Of a stretch of 64,000 bases of DNA, positions 58,857-64,000 are shown piece by piece. The translations under genes and the position numbers were made by a program. Below the pieces are notes generated by a model. The model worked only from the letters and a program-made list of their open reading frames with translations. It searched no databases and was not told the DNA's origin. How positions within the stretch are numbered: position 1 is the stretch's first letter; each line of letters starts with the position of its first letter. This DNA is from Capitulum mitella. Lineage: Eukaryota; Arthropoda; Thecostraca; Pollicipedomorpha; Pollicipedidae. Location of the stretch: assembly GCA_030062745.1 (NCBI GenBank), contig CP099843.1, forward strand, positions 15,231,997 through 15,295,996. The letters run 5' to 3'.

Positions 58857-59679
58857 TTAAACTGTAAATGAGATCGCGACACGGGAGGTATCTAAAAAAA
58901 TACAGGTGTTAGTCCTGAGCTCCGCTATCAGAACTAAAGTTAGTCTACGGTTCCAACCATTCAGACCAATTAGGAGCAGCAAAAGTTTCCCATGGCGTTT
59001 GGAACCAGCCCCAAAAACCTGACCAACAATATTTGAAACGAAACGCCTGTTGCGTAGGGTTAATACTTGCTTAAGATTGCCTCCAAACCATGAGAATCAT
59101 GACGGAAGCAAACACAATTAAAACATTTCGCACAGAAATGAACGGAAACGCTAAATGCATTATATAATGCCACTGCAATCATTGGTTCCACTTTAAGAGC
59201 ACTTAGAAATGAATATAACGCCTGAGCACGTCAGTGGTACTAGAGGAAACGATCCATCTTCACACGTGTTTTTAACGGAAACAGCCAAACTGCAGCTGAG
59301 GCTTTAGAAGACAGTCTGCAACGTGCATTTTGGCTCAGAACTCTACACTTTCGGGAGTTCAGTCTGATTTTCCACGGCTTTCCCATGTCTCATATTCGGC
59401 ACCTTCCTGTTAACACCTGTTGCGTGACTTCATAAGGCGGCACAGGTCCGTCTCACGTCAAATCAGCGGCTGATTAAAGACCTAATGAATTTTTGAGGTT
59501 TTTTAAAGAACTGCATTTCCTAATGCCTTTGTCCTTTTTCAGAAAACTGAATGCTGTAAACGTTATCAACACAGTTTTCAGACCAACTAAGTATTTTTTG
59601 GGAAGACGTCCAATTGTGGAATAATCGTTTTAAATTACGGCTCATTTGAGTAAAAAGCCATGACAATCATAATTCCTAC

Positions 59680-59807
59680 CTGGACTCCAATGCAGAGATA
59701 GATGAACAGGAGACTTGTCATTGGAACGATGAAGAACACAAAAGAGCTGAATGTCAGTGGCCAATCTTGCTGCATAAAGCACATGGTCTCCAGATATACC
59801 CCGGAAT
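59680..59807 (-). CDS. Pyrokinin/CAPA/NMU-type GPCR, TM5 exon
   Basis: On the minus strand acceptor TTTTTTTTCAG is followed by AT, which completes the Asp codon from the preceding exon, then SGVYLETMCFMQQDWPLTFS and SFVFFIVPMTSLLFIYLCIG VQ|GTAGGA (phase 0). The Cys in ETMC is the extracellular loop 2 cysteine that pairs with TM3. 'FFIVPM' with its TM5 proline matches this receptor family. The exon is 128 nt (42 codons after the split one) and is too short to be noticed by length alone. Exact phase joining on both sides supports it. Confidence 0.93.
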
Positions 59808-62800
59808 CTGAAAAAAAATTAGATGAGGTCAGCGTGGTGTAGATGAAACTGAATATCTCCTAGAATATTCAAAGTATTCCATTAAAGCAAGCAGCTCCAG
59901 TTCCACTTCTGCCATAAAGGTCATGCATGATTAAAAACAGACAAACCAAACCACTGTAGCATACGAATCAAGGTTTTATGGTCACATTTATGCGTACTTC
60001 ACCAAAAAAGAAAACAATAAACCTGTCCTTCGATCATACCACCAGCACGCATTACCAGAAGCCAGTGCTTCGCGACATCGCCTGCAAAGTCCCGGATAGC
60101 CAAACGACTGTTTGTTTCCGCACGCGCGTACGATAACCCAACCCTCGGCCACGTGTGTAGGGTGCCCCGAGTCACCCTGTCCTGGATGCCGAAGGCGGAC
60201 CAGACCTGGCCCCGACCTCGCCATCGACCCATCCATGCCTGTGGTCTGCTGTCTTCCCGCCTGTCACAAGCGACGACAAACGACTATCCTGAGCTCTATT
60301 CGCCAGGCAGTTGGAACAAACGCGAAAACACCGTCCTTGTTGGACCAGAGTGAAGTTGAGTGTATCATGAATCTTAGCTGCCTTGGAACCTTGCCGTCGG
60401 TAATAAGTCTTGCTAAATGCATTAGAAAATGAATATTTGTCGTGTGTAGCACCTAAGTACAATTGCCACTCGTCGAGGACGTTGTGTGTATGTGGCTGCC
60501 AAACACGCAAATGTAGTCCTATGTGGGCTATAGTAGATATCTAAATGTCTGCGTGATAGTTCAACAAGTGGCGACCTCGCTCGTGTCAGTCTTTCTCGCC
60601 AGTCAACCAAACAGAAAATCTTCTAAGTCCAACTTCTGTTCACATCAGTCATTCACAAACAGAAATGCTCTAGGCCAGGAGGTACAACAATGGACATGAT
60701 GTCAACCAATGAGAGATGGTAACTTATTCAACCGAGCAGCGTAAACCGGTGGCGTGAGGAGCTCTACACAAATCAGAGCTTGACGGTATCGTATAGCGAT
60801 TGCAAGAAACACCGGATGCTTATGTGCATTGTTTGTCGCTTACACCGACGTTTTCACGGGAAGTATCGAGTCACATTATTGATAAAGAATGTCATTTAAC
60901 ATAACACCCCCACTGTTGAAAGTGAGACGACATCGGGCATCCCAGACATCTTTGTCTGAGTACGTCGAAATCCGTCTTGAATGGCTGAACGATGGGGCCG
61001 TTCCATGATGCAAATGGAGCTGGAGATGGAGATATTTATAGGAACTCTTTGGAATTTTACTTCAAGTTTCTTTAGAACCGAGGAATTTTTGGGCTAGGAG
61101 AATAATTTTGTTACAGGAGTTTCCACGATTGTAGGCGTGGCAGATTACAGCAGATAGCCGTAGTTTGTCGTGCATAACGTCGCCACATTACTCCCTCGCA
61201 CGCAACGAACAAACCAGTCTCGAAGTATTCCGTGGCCCCCGAGGCAGTTTGAAAACGACTAAACGGAAGTCGCTCCGAAGCAGCACAGGCAGGTGTCCGG
61301 CTGGCGCTTAGGATTGGCACGACACGCTAAACGACAGCTCCTCAGGAAGGCAGGGCTGAGGCAGTGATTTGGCGAGAATACCCGCCTCCTGTTGCTGCCG
61401 ACTGGGATGGAGGAGATCGGCGTCCTGCCGATGGCTGTCACCTCCTTTGACAGGCTATGAATAATGCTGGCAGTGTTTTGATGCGAGTCATTTGCATAGT
61501 CGGTGTAAGCGTGAGGCGGCGAGGCGTTAAAGGAAGTGGTGGAGCTCAGCATTCATAAACCATCACTTTTGCGTGACAGCCCAAAAACTGCCGCCGGCAG
61601 CGCGTGAAAGCAGCGGCACTCCAGCGATGGTTAGGTGACTACATACATATTGCATAATGGCTGTCTCAAACAACATCATTCAAAAGCCCGAAATAAGCAA
61701 ACAAAAAGCAAACAAACTGACGAGGTGACAACAATGTCCCATGCCTGTTTTTGTCAGACATCCAGAGAGAGGCCTTAACACTCAAGCTCTAAAGAGTAAA
61801 GAAACATAATTTGACGCGGTCGTCGTACAAGACATTACCAGTGCGAGGCATCAGACATTACGTTATGGTATTAATCCGTGACCGGCAGGTTGCCTTCATG
61901 CACGTAACGTACTGGTGCGTTATGCTGCCGGTACGCTACCACCCAGCGCTCTCGTGCATCACTTTGGGGCCATCTGGCGCCAGTTAGTTCGCGAAGGACA
62001 ACAACAGGATGAAATCCGGAGATTTCGCCTTTCCGGAGGAAGTCTACCAAAGCTCTGGAGGCATGGGTGCACGCTGGCTTGAAAGCGCTATTTGGCACAT
62101 AATGGAAGAAATAGCTCTTTCAGCAACGCAAAAGATAATTGCTGTGTGATATGGTGAATACTCTATTTTGCATAAGAAAAACATGCTCCCTTTGATGCAA
62201 TGGTATTAACAAGCGCATGTAAAGTATTATTCATATCTTCCCCAGGCAAGTAAATCACTGTCCTGCAAAATTTCTGGAAATGCATTGTTGTAGTTGAGTT
62301 TTCGCCCTCATGTGCTTGATGTAAAAAAAATGCGGGATACCATTGAGTTCTTTAGGCCTAGACGAGAAACGTGAAAATAAAAAGTTGTGTCAAGAGGTGG
62401 ATACCGCAAACGGATATTTATTTTCTTTTAAACTGGTGCTATGCATCTGATCCGAATGTTTGGGCGACATTCCGTACCAGACTCATTGCTGAGCAGAATT
62501 CGTTGCACAGGCTCTGAACCTCACATACGGTCACGCAGTTCCAGGTAACGGCTGATTCTGTGGTGAAACAACATGGCTTTATCGATGCGGCACGACAGTA
62601 TGGCAATCAGTAAGGCAGTCCACCGGCCAGTTGCCAGCTAACCCGTAGACGAAATAGTGAACTTCGAGGTGATTCGAATCCGTCTTCCCAGGACGAGACG
62701 AAAAACATTCTTCCAACTTAACTATCGACCACGTGGTTTATTTTTCGGGTTAATGTTTTAACTATTTTCTTTGTTTTCGGAGTTGTCTAAAACAACAAAA

Positions 62801-63171
62801 CAAAAAAATGAGACAAATGAGTCTTGGAAAGGAGTCTGCTTTATGTGGACAAAAACATCAGTTTTCACGGAGAAAAAATGTCATCTTTGGTTCGCCTTGC
62901 AAGTCTTATGTCGGGCAAAAGGGGAACCATTTCGCGTGTGACATGTCTTCTCATCTCGGAGAAGGTCACGCATCGTTCACACTCCTTAAAAGCACGAAAA
63001 CGCGGAGTGTTAACTGAAAGATGCCCTCGCTCCCATCACTGTCGCGTGATGGACTTCGTAACAGACGGAGCAGCAGGACCGCAGCTACAGGCTCCTCGTC
63101 CCAGTGGAACCCGACGGACGCCGCACAGGCCGACGCAGAGTCACACACACGGCGGCGGCGAAGCCACTCAC
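59808..63171 (-). other. Receptor intron, phase 1
   Basis: A 3.4-kb intron. It contains the dispersed repeat at 62446-62625 (partner of 25155-25360). A 75-codon minus-strand open frame at 61871-62098 looks protein-like but has no recognisable family and no matched splice sites, so it is not called. Confidence 0.65.
62446..62625. repeat. Dispersed repeat, partner of 25155-25360
   Basis: It has the same order of conserved blocks as 25155-25360, moderately diverged. No clear terminal repeats were seen. Confidence 0.6.
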
Positions 63172-63371
63172 CTTTGGGGAACTCGATGTAGTGGACGTTG
63201 GTGTAGAAGGCGAACGGCGTGGCGGCCACAAGCGCGATCAGCCAGATGGCGGCGATGATGCGCGAGGCCCGCCGCAGCCCGGCCATCGTGTACGACAGCA
63301 GCGGGTGGCAGATGGCCAGGTACCGCTCCAGGCTGAACGCCACGATGATCAGCACCGAGACGTACGACGTC
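63172..63371 (-). CDS. Pyrokinin/CAPA/NMU-type GPCR, TM3-TM4 exon (5' partial gene)
   Basis: This is the most upstream receptor exon in the window. After acceptor CCGGCAG it reads TSYVSVLIIVAFSLERYLAI (TM3 with the E-R-Y motif), CHPLLSYTMAGLRRASRIIA (loop 2), AIWLIALVAATPFAFYTNVH (TM4) and YIEFPK, ending AAAG|GTGAGT in phase 1. 'FSLERYLAICHPL' and the 'SYTMxGLxRAxRxIxAIWLIA' block are diagnostic for the neuromedin-U/pyrokinin/CAPA receptor group, which binds amidated neuropeptides and signals through Gq. The start codon, N-terminus and TM1-TM2 are beyond base 64,000. Pyrokinin versus CAPA subtype cannot be settled from this part. Confidence 0.94.
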
Positions 63372-64000
63372 CTGCCGGGACACGGGCGGCGGCGGTCAGC
63401 GGGAGTGACGCTGACGGGGGCTGACCTCTAGAGGAGGCCCGCCAGTCCAGGCAGAGGACAGGGACGGGCAGGAGTCACAGGGAGCCGAAAGACCGCTCGT
63501 GGTGCGGTACATAATGATGCAGGCGACTTGGAGGGGCGGGTGAATTACGGTGGCAGGCGACGCCCTCTGTCGATGTACGGGCGCGCGGGCTTCCTGGTGA
63601 AGACTGAAGAGTAACTGGCTGTGACTGTGTTTACTGTTACCATCAAAATGCGGCCGAACTGCGACCGCTAAAACGATCTGTGTGAACAAAGTATTTCTGA
63701 GTCGAAGCTTTTTTGGATGACCCCTATTTTAGTGTTTGTAACTCTAGGTTTTCCGTGAAAGACCAGATGGTAAATTGTTTCCAGAGATATCGTTCGTCAA
63801 CGTCTATCCAACACCGTATATGAAGCTTAATCGCATTTACGACAAATAGTATGGTACCTTGAAAGATGCAACCGTTACTCACATCTATACCTATTCCGGC
63901 TGATGTCCGTAGTCAGTCTTGCCGCCACAAACAGGCGATGCCTTGCCGTTTAGAACTTAACGTGTCTGTCCATGCATTATGCCGTTTGAGAAACTGCTAC
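63372..64000 (-). other. Receptor intron, start outside window
   Basis: The sequence upstream of the TM3 exon. No further exon or repeat was recognised to the window end. Confidence 0.6.

Larger units (their letters stand above)
41274..59679 (-). other. Receptor intron of 18.4 kb, phase 0
   Basis: This intron contains three hAT-like MITEs, two Penelope-like elements, two TTAA elements, minisatellites and hairpins listed separately. Nothing was recognised at 42130-42720, 48330-49180, 50640-51350, 53070-53640, 55250-56080 and 58861-59679. The GC-rich patches at 42400-42700, 46220-47040, 49740-50130 and 56750-57430 lack a recognisable exon. Confidence 0.7.

Noticed and set aside
61871-62098. 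A 75-codon minus-strand frame that reads like protein
   Set aside because: It has no recognisable family, and the receptor exons on both sides already join exactly in phase without it.

Overview
The window is animal nuclear DNA and holds the ends of two multi-exon genes that converge, surrounded by a large amount of transposon and repeat DNA. Evidence for this is short exons with GT/AG borders whose reading phases match exactly, introns up to 22 kb, Penelope-like retroelements, hAT-type and TTAA-type miniature transposons, satellites and AT/AC/GA/CT microsatellites. The receptor belongs to the pyrokinin/CAPA/neuromedin-U family, which together with the repeats suggests an invertebrate, most likely an arthropod. 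A crustacean or chelicerate would fit, but the species cannot be fixed from sequence alone.

Gene 1 (1-11,220, + strand) is the 3' half of an inverted-formin-2 (INF2)-like actin regulator. Eight exons (1-289, 1689-1999, 2762-2878, 6872-7012, 7662-7840, 8645-8754, 9081-9256, 10846-11220) join in frame to give 1,698 nt, or 565 residues plus a stop. They cover the end of a polyproline FH1 region, a complete FH2 domain, a charged linker and a WH2/DAD-like C-terminal motif. The N-terminal regulatory half lies before base 1.

The intergenic stretch (11,221-17,891) carries an AGGTCA-rich segment, a small hAT-like transposon with relatives, AT microsatellites and a ~105-bp tandem satellite of about 1.1 kb. 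No gene was recognised there.

Gene 2 (63,371 down to 17,892, - strand) is a class A GPCR of the neuromedin-U/pyrokinin/CAPA receptor family. Five exons were placed: TM3-TM4 (63172-63371), TM5 (59680-59807), intracellular loop 3 (41174-41273), TM6-TM7 (19224-19426) and the cytoplasmic tail with stop (17892-18167). All phases match and give 301 residues. The N-terminus through early TM3 lies beyond base 64,000. The gene spans more than 45 kb for under 1 kb of coding sequence.

The receptor introns hold nearly all the mobile DNA: two degenerate Penelope-like elements (43.8-45.9 kb, -; 51.4-53.1 kb, +), three ~1.2-1.3 kb TTAA-flanked elements (22.5, 53.6 and 57.5 kb), hAT-like MITEs with 8-bp target duplications, a ~930-bp fold-back element (29.75 kb), a ~1.6-kb inverted repeat with ~650-bp arms (32.15-33.79 kb), tRNA-like SINE candidates, a ~177-bp tandem repeat and several short, perfect hairpins. 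I found no CRISPR array, prokaryotic gene cluster or rRNA gene. The most unusual signals are the two long hairpin-forming loci and a TTAA element carrying three copies of a 13-bp TGACCTnAGGTCA palindrome.
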